Assembly: GCA_030065755.1 (NCBI GenBank)
Contig: JASJDA010000010.1
Location: 1-54,212, forward strand
DNA length: 54,212 nucleotides
Source: Prochloraceae cyanobacterium
GTDB lineage: Bacteria > Cyanobacteriota > Cyanobacteriia > Cyanobacteriales > JASJDA01
Reading direction: 5' to 3'
The notes under the pieces were generated by a model. That model was given only the letters and a program-made list of their open reading frames with translations. It did not search any database and was not told the DNA's origin. Position 1 is the stretch's first letter, and each line of letters starts with the position of its first letter. Position numbers and translations under genes: made by a program. Positions 36,935-45,851 of the stretch are shown here, in pieces.

Positions 36935-37735
36935 TCAAAGCCAACCTCGGAGACGATAAACGACGATACCTATATATTCTTTGATAGCTTTGGTACTGAC
37001 TTCTAGATTGCGAACATCTGGTAAAAGATTGAGGATTATTGCCTCAGTGCTGACAGTTAATTCTTCTAGATCTCCTTCGCTAACTAAAAAATCTGTAGGT
37101 GCTGGAATAGCTTCTATTCCCTGTTTTTTAAAAATCATCAGCGATCGCGGCATGTGCATGGCAGAAGTTACTAATAAGACTTTTTCAATCTTTTTTTCTT
37201 CTAAAATTTTGCGCACGTTAACAGCATTTTGATAGGTGTTGAGAGACTTTGAATCTTGAGAAATTGCCCAAGGAGGAACCCCCATTAATTCGAGTAATTG
37301 TTCCATATCTTTCGATTCTGGTTGTCCGCTACCTCGCCAAGCAATGCGACCTCCAGCAGCAATAATTAGAGGAGCCTTACCGTCCTGATATAATTTAGCA
37401 GCGTAAATAATGCGATCGCCTTCTTCAGAGATATCGACCATTGGTCGGGGGAAAGAAGCGGATTTAGTTGCACCTCCTAATAATACAATTGCCTCGGCGT
37501 TAGGAATTTCTTTTTGTGGAATATTTTGCCACTCCAATGATAGCGCCAAAAATTTACTCACCCAACCATTACTAGCTAAAAGCAAAACTAACACCGACGT
37601 TGCTACTAATATTTGCTGGACGACAAAGTAGCGTTTGAGCAACATCAAAATTAAAGCAGCGATCGACAGTACGCAAGCTAACCCTATGGGATATAAAAAT
37701 AGGGGTATTAACTTAGACAGAAAAAGAAAACTCAT
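36935..37735 (-). CDS. YdcF/ElyC-like DUF218 membrane protein
   Basis: About 266 aa. Two hydrophobic spans lie at the N-terminus (LIPLFLYPIGLACVLSIAAL and ILVATSVLVLLLASNG). A DUF218 domain follows, with AEAIVLLGGAT and VLLVTSAMHMPRSLMIFKKQG. Family members such as ElyC affect envelope or peptidoglycan precursor metabolism; the reaction is unclear. The ATG at 37735 overlaps the folC stop in an ATGA arrangement, so it is translationally coupled to folC, and this start is chosen over one 14 codons upstream. Confidence 0.85.
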   Translation of the reverse strand: MSFLFLSKLIPLFLYPIGLACVLSIAALILMLLKRYFVVQQILVATSVLVLLLASNGWVSKFLALSLEWQNIPQKEIPNAEAIVLLGGATKSASFPRPMVDISEEGDRIIYAAKLYQDGKAPLIIAAGGRIAWRGSGQPESKDMEQLLELMGVPPWAISQDSKSLNTYQNAVNVRKILEEKKIEKVLLVTSAMHMPRSLMIFKKQGIEAIPAPTDFLVSEGDLEELTVSTEAIILNLLPDVRNLEVSTKAIKEYIGIVVYRLRGWL

Positions 37736-39042
37736 CTTTGCTTGAGAAAGTAACCGATTAAATATAGTGAACCGCACAAAACTACTAATTCAGAAGAATT
37801 ATTTTTATTTTCAAATGCTAATTCCAATGCAGTAAAAAGTTCTGAAAAAGTTTGACAATCTTCCAATTCAGGAGAAATATTTTTTGCTATGTTTGCCAAA
37901 GCTTCTGGCGTAGCGGTATCGCGATCGGGTACTGGTACTAATAATAGTCGATCGCCAGGTCTGAGTATTGCTTTTAAAATCTTGCTGTGGTCTTTGGTAG
38001 AAAGAATGCCTATTACCCAGCAAACTGGTTTATTGAGAGTATCGATATATTGACGAAGAGCAATAGCAGCAGCCTCATTATGAGCACCATCTATGAGTAT
38101 AGGACGATCGCCCCAAGTCGTCCATTGCAAGCGTCCCGACCAGCGAGTTTTTGCCATTCCTGTTTTTATAGCAGAAAGGGGAATTTTCCAGCCTTTTTGT
38201 TGCAAAATCTTTATAGCAGCGATCGCGATCGCGGAATTCATCAATTGCACTTCTCCCAACAAGGGTAAAGGATACTCTCTCCCTTCATATTCCCCCCATC
38301 TTTCTGTTGTATCTGAAGAAACAGTATCAAGCTGTAACTGTTCCCCGTTCCCTATTCCCTGTTCCCTTTGAATGTTGCTTTCAATAGCTGGTTTTACCCA
38401 CACTACAGGACAATTTAACTCGTCGATCCGAGAAGCCACAACTGCTTTAGCTTCGGCTGGTAATTTGCCAATGACAGCAGGACAGCTAGGTTTGAGAATA
38501 CCAGCTTTTTCTCTAGTAATATCTGCTAAAGTAGGGCCGAGGCGCTGCCAATGTTCCCTACTAATAGAAACAATAATACTGACAAGGGGACGAGAACAAA
38601 CATTAGTTGCATCTAAGCGTCCTCCTAATCCTACCTCCATAACTGCTACGTCTACTTTTTGCTGTGCAAAATATAACCAAGCAGCAGCCGTAACAATTTC
38701 AAATAGAGTGGGAGTTTCTACTGTTGGATCGATTACCTGTTGTATTTGCAGTAAGGTTGCTTCTAAATCTTTGTTAGATATCGATCGAGAGTTGATACAA
38801 ATTCTTTCTGTCCAATCTACTAAATGAGGTGAGGTGTAGCGTCCTACTTTATAGCCTGCTTCTGCCAGTATAGAAGATAAATAGGCGCAAACAGAACCTT
38901 TTCCGTTAGTCCCTGCTACGTGAATTATCGGTACGCGCTGGTGGGGGTTATCTAACTTTTCTAAAAGTCGTTCAATTCTTTCTAAACCGAGATTAACTCC
39001 GAAATATTGAAAAGGTTTGAGAATAGAGTCGATTTTGCTCAC
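37732..39042 (-). CDS. folC: Folylpolyglutamate/dihydrofolate synthase FolC
   Basis: A 436-aa Mur-ligase-family enzyme. The ATP loop is GTNGKGSVCAYLS, followed by GRYTSPHLVDWTERI; EVGLGGRLDATN and DGAHNEAAA are further family blocks. It adds glutamate to dihydropteroate and folates. A segment around residues 225-235 (IQREQGIGNGEQ) is encoded by four GGGAAxx heptamers (38339-38366), so an intergenic-type repeat appears inserted in the coding frame. The following SSDTTERWGEYEGREY may be part of the same insertion. The frame is kept, suggesting a tolerated surface loop. Confidence 0.94.
   Translation of the reverse strand: MSKIDSILKPFQYFGVNLGLERIERLLEKLDNPHQRVPIIHVAGTNGKGSVCAYLSSILAEAGYKVGRYTSPHLVDWTERICINSRSISNKDLEATLLQIQQVIDPTVETPTLFEIVTAAAWLYFAQQKVDVAVMEVGLGGRLDATNVCSRPLVSIIVSISREHWQRLGPTLADITREKAGILKPSCPAVIGKLPAEAKAVVASRIDELNCPVVWVKPAIESNIQREQGIGNGEQLQLDTVSSDTTERWGEYEGREYPLPLLGEVQLMNSAIAIAAIKILQQKGWKIPLSAIKTGMAKTRWSGRLQWTTWGDRPILIDGAHNEAAAIALRQYIDTLNKPVCWVIGILSTKDHSKILKAILRPGDRLLLVPVPDRDTATPEALANIAKNISPELEDCQTFSELFTALELAFENKNNSSELVVLCGSLYLIGYFLKQR
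38339..38366. repeat. Heptamer repeat inside folC
   Basis: Four heptamers read on the minus strand: GGGAACA, GGGAATA, GGGAACG, GGGAACA. This is the same family as the intergenic arrays at 18231 and 36405, but here it lies in frame inside folC. Confidence 0.9.
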
Positions 39043-39122
39043 AATTAGTATATGGTAGGCGATCGCTATGTCTTAATTTAAGATGTTAGTAATTAATTTG
39101 TTGCTTCCTACTAACCTTCCCA

Positions 39123-39581
39123 ATGTTATCCTTACCACAAGGTTGTAATCTTCGCCGCGCTACGGCTAAAGATATCTGGTCAATTCGCAAATTAGTCTTT
39201 AGTGCCAAATTAGATCCTACCCAATTACGCTGGGAACAATTTTGGGTCATTGAATGCGATGGCAATATAATCGCTTGCGGACAATTACGTAAATTTTCAG
39301 GGGCGCAAGAATTAGGTAGTTTAGTGGTAGCATCTGCTTGGCGTGGAAAGGGTTTGGGAACTTATTTGAGTCAGCATTTGATTCAAGAAGCGATCGAACC
39401 GCTTTATGTGGAATGTTTGGGCAAAAAACTAGCTCAATTTTACAGTCGTTTAGGCTTTGTACCTGTAGCTTGGCAAGAATTACCTCGATCGCTCAAATTC
39501 AAGTTTGGCATTACTCAACTTGGCAAAATTTTCTTGGGAATTCCCATGGAAATTATGTACTACAAGAGCGATCGAGGTTAA
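39123..39581 (+). CDS. GNAT-family N-acetyltransferase
   Basis: A 152-aa GNAT protein. The acetyl-CoA loop is visible as SLVVASAWRGKGLGTYLSQH (around residues 69-88), followed by IEPLYVECLGKKLAQFYSRLGFVPV, the usual C-terminal strand-helix. Substrate unknown. It is divergent from folC with 80 bp between them. Confidence 0.88.
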   Translation: MLSLPQGCNLRRATAKDIWSIRKLVFSAKLDPTQLRWEQFWVIECDGNIIACGQLRKFSGAQELGSLVVASAWRGKGLGTYLSQHLIQEAIEPLYVECLGKKLAQFYSRLGFVPVAWQELPRSLKFKFGITQLGKIFLGIPMEIMYYKSDRG

Positions 39582-39589
39582 GCGATCGG

Positions 39590-40660
39590 TCAAGATCGAT
39601 CGAAAATAGCTCCTCTTTCAATCAATTTGAGTTTCATCTCCTCCGATATACCTGGGTTATTGGCAAATTGTGCTTGAGATACTGTAGCACCAGTCAAATT
39701 AGCATAACTCAGGTTAGTATTTCTGAGATTAGCACCACTTAAGTCTGTACAAATGAGATTGGCTACTGCTAAACTACCGTTGTGAAAGTCTGCATGACTT
39801 AGATTAGCATTTTCGAGATAAGCACCACTTAGGTCAGCACCACTAAATTTAACATAGCTGAGATTGGCCTCACTCAAATCTGCATCGGTTAAATCCGCAC
39901 CTCGAAAATTCATGTCGTAGAAATTAGCGCCACTAAGATTTAAACCGCTTAAGTCAGTCGCGACAAAGTTACCCCCAGCAAAAGATGTTGCTGGGTCGAG
40001 ATCTGCCATTTCTGCTAGTTCCAATATATTTTTAGTTCTAGCTTGATAGATTTTTTCTATTAGCTGTTTTAGTTCTATTTGCGCTTGAGGAGATATTCGC
40101 TCTTTTTCTCCTTCTCTACTTCTCGACCTGAATTTTCCTTCTTCAGAGTCCAATTTTACCCATTCTAGATAGGGTTTAAATTTGTTTTCGAGAAGAAAAA
40201 GAGCGATTTTTCTTTCTAAAACTGCGTGTTTATTGGGACTTATATCGTGTCGCCATAAGTCCTCAATATCAGTTAAACAGATATTTTCTCCAGAAACTTC
40301 AAAAATAGCTTCTAGATAAAAAGGCCGTGCAGTCACCTGAAAAGTTCCTAGTTTTGCTCTTTCCAGTACGCGGTTGAGAAGCGTTTCTCCTGGGGAGACG
40401 GTAAAAATCCAAGTTTGAGTTTCATCAGCTTGGGTTTGAGAATTAGCGCTTGTTAGTGCCAATTCTTTACCTAAATGGGAAGCGATCGAAACCGCCTTTA
40501 GGTTTTGCGACCTAAGTTTTAGTTTGCCTCCCTTGAACCCGAACTTAATGCGACCCTCTAGGAGTGATTCCCATTGTTCGTTGAAATTAACGTTTAAATA
40601 CAGCTCAAACTGTTTTATGTTGGTTTTAGCTGAGGATACTGGAATCGCTTCTAACTCCAT
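39590..40660 (-). CDS. Pentapeptide-repeat protein
   Basis: About 356 aa. The N-terminal 160 residues are a non-repeat domain with no recognised motif (VSPGETLLNRVLERAKLG, VTARPFYLEAIFEVSG). From about residue 235 there are pentapeptide repeats of the A(D/N)LSx type (LSGLNLSGANFYDMNFRG and on), forming a right-handed beta-helix. The family has many roles and no function can be assigned. The start at 40660 is preferred to one 23 codons upstream that overlaps the neighbouring gene. Confidence 0.85.
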   Translation of the reverse strand: MELEAIPVSSAKTNIKQFELYLNVNFNEQWESLLEGRIKFGFKGGKLKLRSQNLKAVSIASHLGKELALTSANSQTQADETQTWIFTVSPGETLLNRVLERAKLGTFQVTARPFYLEAIFEVSGENICLTDIEDLWRHDISPNKHAVLERKIALFLLENKFKPYLEWVKLDSEEGKFRSRSREGEKERISPQAQIELKQLIEKIYQARTKNILELAEMADLDPATSFAGGNFVATDLSGLNLSGANFYDMNFRGADLTDADLSEANLSYVKFSGADLSGAYLENANLSHADFHNGSLAVANLICTDLSGANLRNTNLSYANLTGATVSQAQFANNPGISEEMKLKLIERGAIFDRS

Positions 40661-40709
40661 AGTCAAGCTTTTTGAATGTGAGTAAGTATTTCTTTTAAGA
40701 TCAGTATAC

Positions 40710-41198
40710 TTACTTTTTATGTACCCCATTATGAGAATTAATTGGTTCGAGGGAGTGAGTGATTAGAGGTTGACCTCCTACTAATAAACCTCGTTTGGAG
40801 TCGTATTCTATTTGCGATTGTCCTGGTTGTCCTATATCTACCACCTCTGTTCCGGTTTTATTTGAAGGAAGCAACCGAACTGGAATGCGCTGATTGTCAA
40901 CCCGATTAATCAAGTAGTGGGTGGGGTTGAAGCCAGGAGGTAATTGTAGTGGAGCGTATATGGGTTGTATATTGACGTTGCTGCTAGTTCTCCTCGCTAA
41001 GGTATTATTCTTAGCAGACGGAGCTTTTCTTTTCTTGGGGGGACGACAAACATCGCAATACTCTGGTTTTCCGCCAAAGGTCTCTCTGACAGTTGCCTGC
41101 TTGCATTGCTTGCAGATAAATTTATAAGTACGAGTATGAATCAATCGGTGGTGGGCTCTAACAGTATATTCTTTAACGTGAACGTACTTGCTGGACAT
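40710..41198 (-). CDS. Zinc-ribbon protein of unknown function
   Basis: About 162 aa from the preferred start ([19 protein letters not shown]). A zinc ribbon is visible as CKQC and, 18 residues later, CDVC. A basic linker ([13 protein letters not shown]) follows, then a non-basic C-terminal half ([20 protein letters not shown]). The N-terminal basic ribbon suggests nucleic-acid binding. It is divergent from the HTH-like gene at 41282, so the two may be a regulatory pair. The longer frame to 41270 adds 24 residues of less typical sequence. Confidence 0.65.
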   Translation of the reverse strand: MSSKYVHVKEYTVRAHHRLIHTRTYKFICKQCKQATVRETFGGKPEYCDVCRPPKKRKAPSAKNNTLARRTSSNVNIQPIYAPLQLPPGFNPTHYLINRVDNQRIPVRLLPSNKTGTEVVDIGQPGQSQIEYDSKRGLLVGGQPLITHSLEPINSHNGVHKK

Positions 41199-41281
41199 AG
41201 AATATAAAAAACATTTAATTGCTATTCTTTCAAGTATGCCACTAATACTTAAATTAAGTCTATTTTTCAATAAAAACTAAT

Positions 41282-42403
41282 ATGTCACAATCAATTTTTT
41301 CACCCCAAGATGACAACAGTTCCCTAGCTTCTATGAATAATGAGTTTGAATTAAGTTCGCCTCCAGATAATTTGCAATTCTCACTGCTTCAAATACGAGA
41401 TTACTACGCAGGACTAGCAGAAAAGTACACTCGGCTTGCTGAAATTGCCAAAAATAAACTAGCTCATGCTGAAGCTTTATTGACAAGTTGGGAAACAACA
41501 CAAAACGATTTAGAGTTTTCTACCTTATCTGAAAGTTCGATCTCTTCTTCTGAAAAAGCAACTGGGGAAATTAACGGTCAGTTTAAATCCTCTGAGAATA
41601 TTCCCATTCCTGCTGACAATATTCCCACAGATATCGAAAGTGACTCGTCAAATCAGACCTGGACGACTTCGGAAGTTGCATCCAAATTAGACTGTGCGGT
41701 TGAATGGTGTAACAATCAAAGATATCAACATCCCGACCAGTTTAATTATGGAGCTCATTATCTCAAAGATGAGAAAGGTTTTATCAAATGGACTGTTTTA
41801 GGCTTTGAAAAACTATTAAAGTTCAAACAAGCCGGTACCAATATTCCAGACGATGTCATTCCTACTAAAGAAATTAGCGATATGTTAGATGTCTCTACTA
41901 AGTGGATAAGTAGAGCCAGAATTAAGTATGCCCCTTTCTTTAGGGAAGGAACTCACTACTACTACCATTCTAGACAAGGGTATCTTTGGACTGAGTTAGG
42001 TCTGCAACAATTGCGACAAGTCCAAGCTAACATTTTACCTGTCCCTGATGCAGAAACCCTCGAAGCCTCCCCACCGACAAGCCACTTACAAACAACTTAT
42101 CCTGAAATGTTACCCCCTTATCAGGGACTTTCTCAAAGTGCTGCGGTGGAGAAACTGCTAAAAGAAAATGAAGGCTGCATTCTAGAACTGGATTACATTG
42201 CGCGCATCCTCTATGGAGAGTTGAGAATGGAATTGTTAAAACTAGTAAAAAATCGCTTAGTTAAAACTATTTCTGTAGGAAAACGGCGAGGAAAGTGGGA
42301 TGGTGTACCCAATGAGGTAGGATGTTATACCTTAAATTGGAAAGCACTCGAACAAAGAGGAAAAGAAAAAGCCCGACAATTGGCTCTCTCTGAAGAAGGT
42401 TGA
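41282..42403 (+). CDS. Protein with two HTH-like modules
   Basis: A 373-aa protein I do not recognise. Residues 1-120 include a helix (YAGLAEKYTRLAEIAKNKLA) and a Ser-rich linker. Two similar modules follow: WTTSEVASKLDCAVEWCNNQ with GAHYLKDEKGFIKWT (about 120-172), and IPTKEISDMLDVSTKWISRA with GTHYYYHSRQGYLWT (about 188-240). Each looks like a helix-turn-helix plus wing. The C-terminus (from 280) has a further compact domain with basic residues (SVGKRRGKWDG). A DNA-binding role is likely but unproven. The IS607 element lies directly after it. Confidence 0.65.
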   Translation: MSQSIFSPQDDNSSLASMNNEFELSSPPDNLQFSLLQIRDYYAGLAEKYTRLAEIAKNKLAHAEALLTSWETTQNDLEFSTLSESSISSSEKATGEINGQFKSSENIPIPADNIPTDIESDSSNQTWTTSEVASKLDCAVEWCNNQRYQHPDQFNYGAHYLKDEKGFIKWTVLGFEKLLKFKQAGTNIPDDVIPTKEISDMLDVSTKWISRARIKYAPFFREGTHYYYHSRQGYLWTELGLQQLRQVQANILPVPDAETLEASPPTSHLQTTYPEMLPPYQGLSQSAAVEKLLKENEGCILELDYIARILYGELRMELLKLVKNRLVKTISVGKRRGKWDGVPNEVGCYTLNWKALEQRGKEKARQLALSEEG

Positions 42404-42435
42404 GTCATTAGAGATTAATAGCGTATTTCAAACCG

Positions 42436-43953
42436 CTAATTAAAATCTACACAAATCTGTGCAGTCGCATTTCTAGCGGTTAAAATGCTAGCTTGTGGCA
42501 TTGAACCACTTTTAGAAGTGCGCCTTTGACGCTTGCTACGAGACCCCTTCTTGAGCTTTGATGACAAAGCTAAAAATTCATCTCGTAGCTTGACCTCCAA
42601 CTGTCCGTTAGACAAGCTAAAATAACTATGTCGTGGTAGACACAATTTCTTATTCAGTTTTTTGTTAAGCGCGCTCCATGCAGTCCACACGTGCTTTCCA
42701 CCCGTCAAAAGTGGATAGGCGTTATGGAGAGGAACGCGCTCTGAATTGCTCATAGCTCGACGAGCTAGAACTAATGCTGCGGCAGTATGGTCACTCAATC
42801 CATAACGCCGCATATATTTAACCAATCCCATAAGTGAACTATATGCTGGATTGACGAGTATTAATTCAATTCCAGTATCCTCACTTTTTTGGGTTAAAAA
42901 ATCTATTAACTTACCATAAGTGAAGTTTGATAACATTCTGCTGTATTTTCTACCGCCCTCTTTCATTTGTGCTTTTTTGGTAGAAAAATCTAGTTTTTCA
43001 ATAACAATAGGACACTTATACTTTTGAGCTAAATCTACTATCTTTTTAGTAGCATCATGAAGTATGGCTAATTGCTGATTTTTCCTTTTGCTATGCAGAT
43101 TTAGCTTGATTTGACCTTGGGCTTTTAAATTACCATCTGGGTCACAATAAGTCCATCCTAATATACCTGGATTGATATCAACTCCTAAACAACCATATTG
43201 TCTTGGGTAACTTATTCGAGTTGCCTTGGGTACATCAGTAGAACAAGCAATAAACCATCTTAAATCTTTAGCATAAATGCGATAGGTTAAAGCTCTATTA
43301 TTCTCAATAGCATCTTCAAGCCATTTTTGTCCTTTTTCGTACTCGAATCTTAAGGAGGCATGAATATATTTGCCATATTTTTTTTCGAGGGCATAAGGAA
43401 CTCTAAAAACGATGTTTTTACCATCATACTGTGCTATTTGATTGCCTAAAGTTTCTCTTTTACTGCCAACGGTGTAATACTGAGAATTTTTGGCTCCTAG
43501 TGTTACAGTAATTTCTTTATTCTTGAGGTGTTCTACTTTTTGAGCTAGTAAGTGTAGTTGGCGTTTTTTCTGATGAATAGCAAATCTTCTGTTAACTCGA
43601 ACGTTTCTTTTACTCCTGATATCGCAGGCCTTGGGGAGTTTTTTTAACTTTTTTTGATTCTCCTTTATCCAGTTTTTTAAAGATTTAATTCGCTCTTTAA
43701 TATTTTTGATATGATGGGCTCGACATTCAGTCGCTGAAGATATTGCTCCTTTTACTTCACTTCTAATGGCATTAGCAACTCTTTTATTAATTCCATATTT
43801 GGGCTGAATTTCTTTAATAATTAAACTGTCTTTTTCTCCGTTCAGCAGCCGATTTAAATACTCTAGTCTAGCTGGATATACTAGGCGAGAAACGTCACTA
43901 GCAAACTGATGTAGCTCTATTGGCAGTTCTGTCGTGACGGTTCTTTGTGGCAT
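42436..43953 (-). CDS. tnpB: TnpB-like RuvC nuclease lacking a zinc ribbon
   Basis: A 505-aa TnpB-related protein. RuvC residues are D259 in GVDINPGILGWT, E319 in VIEKLDFS, and D388 in GLSDHTAAALVLARR. Between E319 and D388 the usual CxxC...CxxC ribbon of TnpB is missing; the segment VNPAYSSLMGLVKYMRRYG has no cysteines. TnpB proteins are RNA-guided DNA nucleases using an RNA from the element's end. This subtype is usually annotated as a TnpB-related accessory protein. The catalytic triad is intact, so activity is possible. C-terminal 60 residues are basic and low-complexity. Confidence 0.85.
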   Translation of the reverse strand: MPQRTVTTELPIELHQFASDVSRLVYPARLEYLNRLLNGEKDSLIIKEIQPKYGINKRVANAIRSEVKGAISSATECRAHHIKNIKERIKSLKNWIKENQKKLKKLPKACDIRSKRNVRVNRRFAIHQKKRQLHLLAQKVEHLKNKEITVTLGAKNSQYYTVGSKRETLGNQIAQYDGKNIVFRVPYALEKKYGKYIHASLRFEYEKGQKWLEDAIENNRALTYRIYAKDLRWFIACSTDVPKATRISYPRQYGCLGVDINPGILGWTYCDPDGNLKAQGQIKLNLHSKRKNQQLAILHDATKKIVDLAQKYKCPIVIEKLDFSTKKAQMKEGGRKYSRMLSNFTYGKLIDFLTQKSEDTGIELILVNPAYSSLMGLVKYMRRYGLSDHTAAALVLARRAMSNSERVPLHNAYPLLTGGKHVWTAWSALNKKLNKKLCLPRHSYFSLSNGQLEVKLRDEFLALSSKLKKGSRSKRQRRTSKSGSMPQASILTARNATAQICVDFN

Positions 43954-43959
43954 TGGTTA

Positions 43960-44607
43960 TTATTCTTTATTTCCTGATTTATTCTCTAGTTTATCATATA
44001 TTTTGTCAGCTTCTTGTTGTAAAGTTTCCATTAGCTTTCTATTTTTCTTACTTCGACTTCCATATAACCTAGCACTAAAAACAGTGATAATCTCTAATAC
44101 ATCTGTAGCTAATTCTTCCTCAAAACTAGGTTGTTCCCCTTTATGAATAATTATTATTTCTATTCCTTGTAATTCACATAAAGAGAATACTAACTCACTT
44201 CCAAACCTCAATAATCTATCTTTTGTTGTTAGGACTAAGCGCTTCATTTTTCGGTGGAGAATCATTTCTAAAAGCCTTTGTAGACCTTTTTTTCTCTAAT
44301 TCATTCCCGAACCCAGATCTCTAATTGTTTGAGTTCGCCAGCCTTTTGCTGCACAATAAGCTTCTAGTAATTCTTGTTGTCTATCTAAGTCTAACTTTTG
44401 GTCGTTACTGCTAACTCTGGCATAACAAACAGTTGCATAGTCGTTATTTTCTGCGTTGAGTAGCTTACCTACTTCATAGTATCTTGTGCCTCCTTTAGTT
44501 TTACGATCTCGAACTAATTCCCCGCTCTTTTCCCAACGTCGTAGTGTTTCTATCGATACCCCTAACAACTCAGCAGCTTCACCTATCTTGACGAATCTTT
44601 TAGTCAT
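43960..44607 (-). pseudogene. tnpA: IS607 serine recombinase TnpA split by in-frame amber codon
   Basis: Two pieces in the same reading frame form one IS607 TnpA of about 215 codons. The first (44296-44607) has the MerR-like DNA-binding domain (KIGEAAELLGVSIETLRRWE) and the catalytic serine region YARVSSNDQ. The second carries LVLTTKDRLLRFGSELVF and SFEEELATDVLEIITVFSAR. They are separated by a single TAG at 44296-44298, after GSGMN; the codons after it read on as RKKGLQRLLE. The second piece could restart at ATG 44265, but it would lack the catalytic serine. Either a pseudogene or read-through of the stop. Confidence 0.85.
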
Positions 44608-44663
44608 AACACAAGATTATACAAGATATGTAGAGATTAGTCTAGATTATTAGCGACTGTTAC

Positions 44664-44939
44664 TTACCCTTCTATTCCTTCAGGTTCGATCGTCTCGATC
44701 GCCATATCTCGCACGACAGCAGCAGATGGACCTACATTACACCATTGAACCATTTGCTCGACTGCTTTTGCTTCTCCTTCAAAAACTGCCTCTACTCCAC
44801 CGTCAAAACGATTTAGCACCCAGCCGTTAATTGCTAATTTCCTGGCTTGGTGCAAGGTAGAGATGCGATAGCCAACTCCCTGAACTTTACCAGAAATAAG
44901 GACGCGAATGCATTTAAGTTTTGGGGTCTTGTCTTCCAT
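44664..44939 (-). CDS. acyP: Acylphosphatase
   Basis: A 91-aa acylphosphatase. The signature GKVQGVGYR holds the phosphate-binding loop and catalytic arginine, and the catalytic asparagine is in INGWVLNRFDGGVE. It hydrolyses carboxyl-phosphate bonds. FxxR is more usual than YR at the loop end, a conservative change. It is 15 bp from the HdrB-like gene on the same strand, which it follows. Confidence 0.92.
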   Translation of the reverse strand: MEDKTPKLKCIRVLISGKVQGVGYRISTLHQARKLAINGWVLNRFDGGVEAVFEGEAKAVEQMVQWCNVGPSAAVVRDMAIETIEPEGIEG

Positions 44940-44954
44940 TTTGGCAGGTGTTAT

Positions 44955-45851
44955 TTATGTAATCCTTAATTTTTCTAAAACTGGTTTGGTGGATACTACG
45001 TGACGGTCTAAGCCTAGTTTTTTGGGTTCTATTCCTAAAGCCAAACCAATTAACTGAGGTAAATGTAGCACGGGAATACCTAAAGAGTTGCCAATTACCT
45101 TTTCTACTTCTGGCTGCCTAGAATCGAGATTGAGGTGGCACAGAGGACAGGGTGTTACCATACAATCAGCACCAGCATCTTTTGCTTCTTGGATGTGGTT
45201 TCCTGCCATTTTAAAAGATTGTTCGGTTGCATAACTAGCTAAAGGCCAACCGCAGCATTGAATCCTTCCTCGATAATAAATGGGATTTGCACCGAGAGCA
45301 GAGAAAACATTTTCCATCGATCGCGGGTTAAAAGGATCGTCATATGGTAATGATTTTTGCGCTCTGAGCAGGTAACATCCATAAAAAGCAGCACAATTTA
45401 AGTCTGTAAGTTGGTGCTGTACTTTTTCTCGCAGCTTATCTAGTCCGTAGTCTCCTACTATAGCCCAGAGAAGATGTTTGACTTCGCTACTACCTCGGTA
45501 GGGAGAGCAATTTTCTTTGCTTAAAAAACTGTTAACTTTTTCTAAATAGTCAGGATCTCGTTCTTTGGCTTCTTTGAGGCGATCGTCTACGTGACCGATA
45601 ACTCCCTGACAGGTGCTACAGTGGGTGAGCAGGGGAAGATTGAGAGATTCGGCTAAGGCGATATTGCGCGCGTTAACTGTATCTTCTAGTAGCTGAGAAT
45701 CTTCTTTATAAGTACCCGAACCGCAACAAGCTGCTTTTTTTAGTTCAATTAATTCAATTTCTAGCCTTTCGGTTATTGCTGCTGTAGATTGATATAATTC
45801 TCGACAGGCTCCTTGAGCGACGCAACCAGGATAATAAGCGTATCGAAGCAT
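44955..45851 (-). CDS. HdrB-like CCG-domain protein
   Basis: A 298-aa protein with two CCG (cysteine-rich) domains. The first has YYPGCVAQGAC, KKAACCGSGTY and THCSTCQG; the second has FYGCYLLRAQ, IQCCGWPLASYA and TPCPLCHLNLD. In HdrB each such motif binds a non-cubane [4Fe-4S] cluster used in disulfide reduction. In cyanobacteria, relatives are annotated as heterodisulfide reductase subunit B or linked to an unusual succinate dehydrogenase. No partner subunit is adjacent, so its reaction is not settled. Confidence 0.88.
   Translation of the reverse strand: MLRYAYYPGCVAQGACRELYQSTAAITERLEIELIELKKAACCGSGTYKEDSQLLEDTVNARNIALAESLNLPLLTHCSTCQGVIGHVDDRLKEAKERDPDYLEKVNSFLSKENCSPYRGSSEVKHLLWAIVGDYGLDKLREKVQHQLTDLNCAAFYGCYLLRAQKSLPYDDPFNPRSMENVFSALGANPIYYRGRIQCCGWPLASYATEQSFKMAGNHIQEAKDAGADCMVTPCPLCHLNLDSRQPEVEKVIGNSLGIPVLHLPQLIGLALGIEPKKLGLDRHVVSTKPVLEKLRIT

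Larger units (their letters stand above)
42404..44640 (-). mobile_element. IS607-family element (tnpA disrupted, tnpB intact)
   Basis: The element comprises a serine-recombinase tnpA interrupted by an amber codon and a TnpB-like gene six bases downstream. It is inserted between the HTH-like gene at 41282 and the acylphosphatase gene. Exact ends are not fixed: IS607 elements have no terminal inverted repeats. A hairpin AGCG/CGCT just past the tnpB stop (about 42430-42447) could belong to the right end and to the guide-RNA end. Confidence 0.7.
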
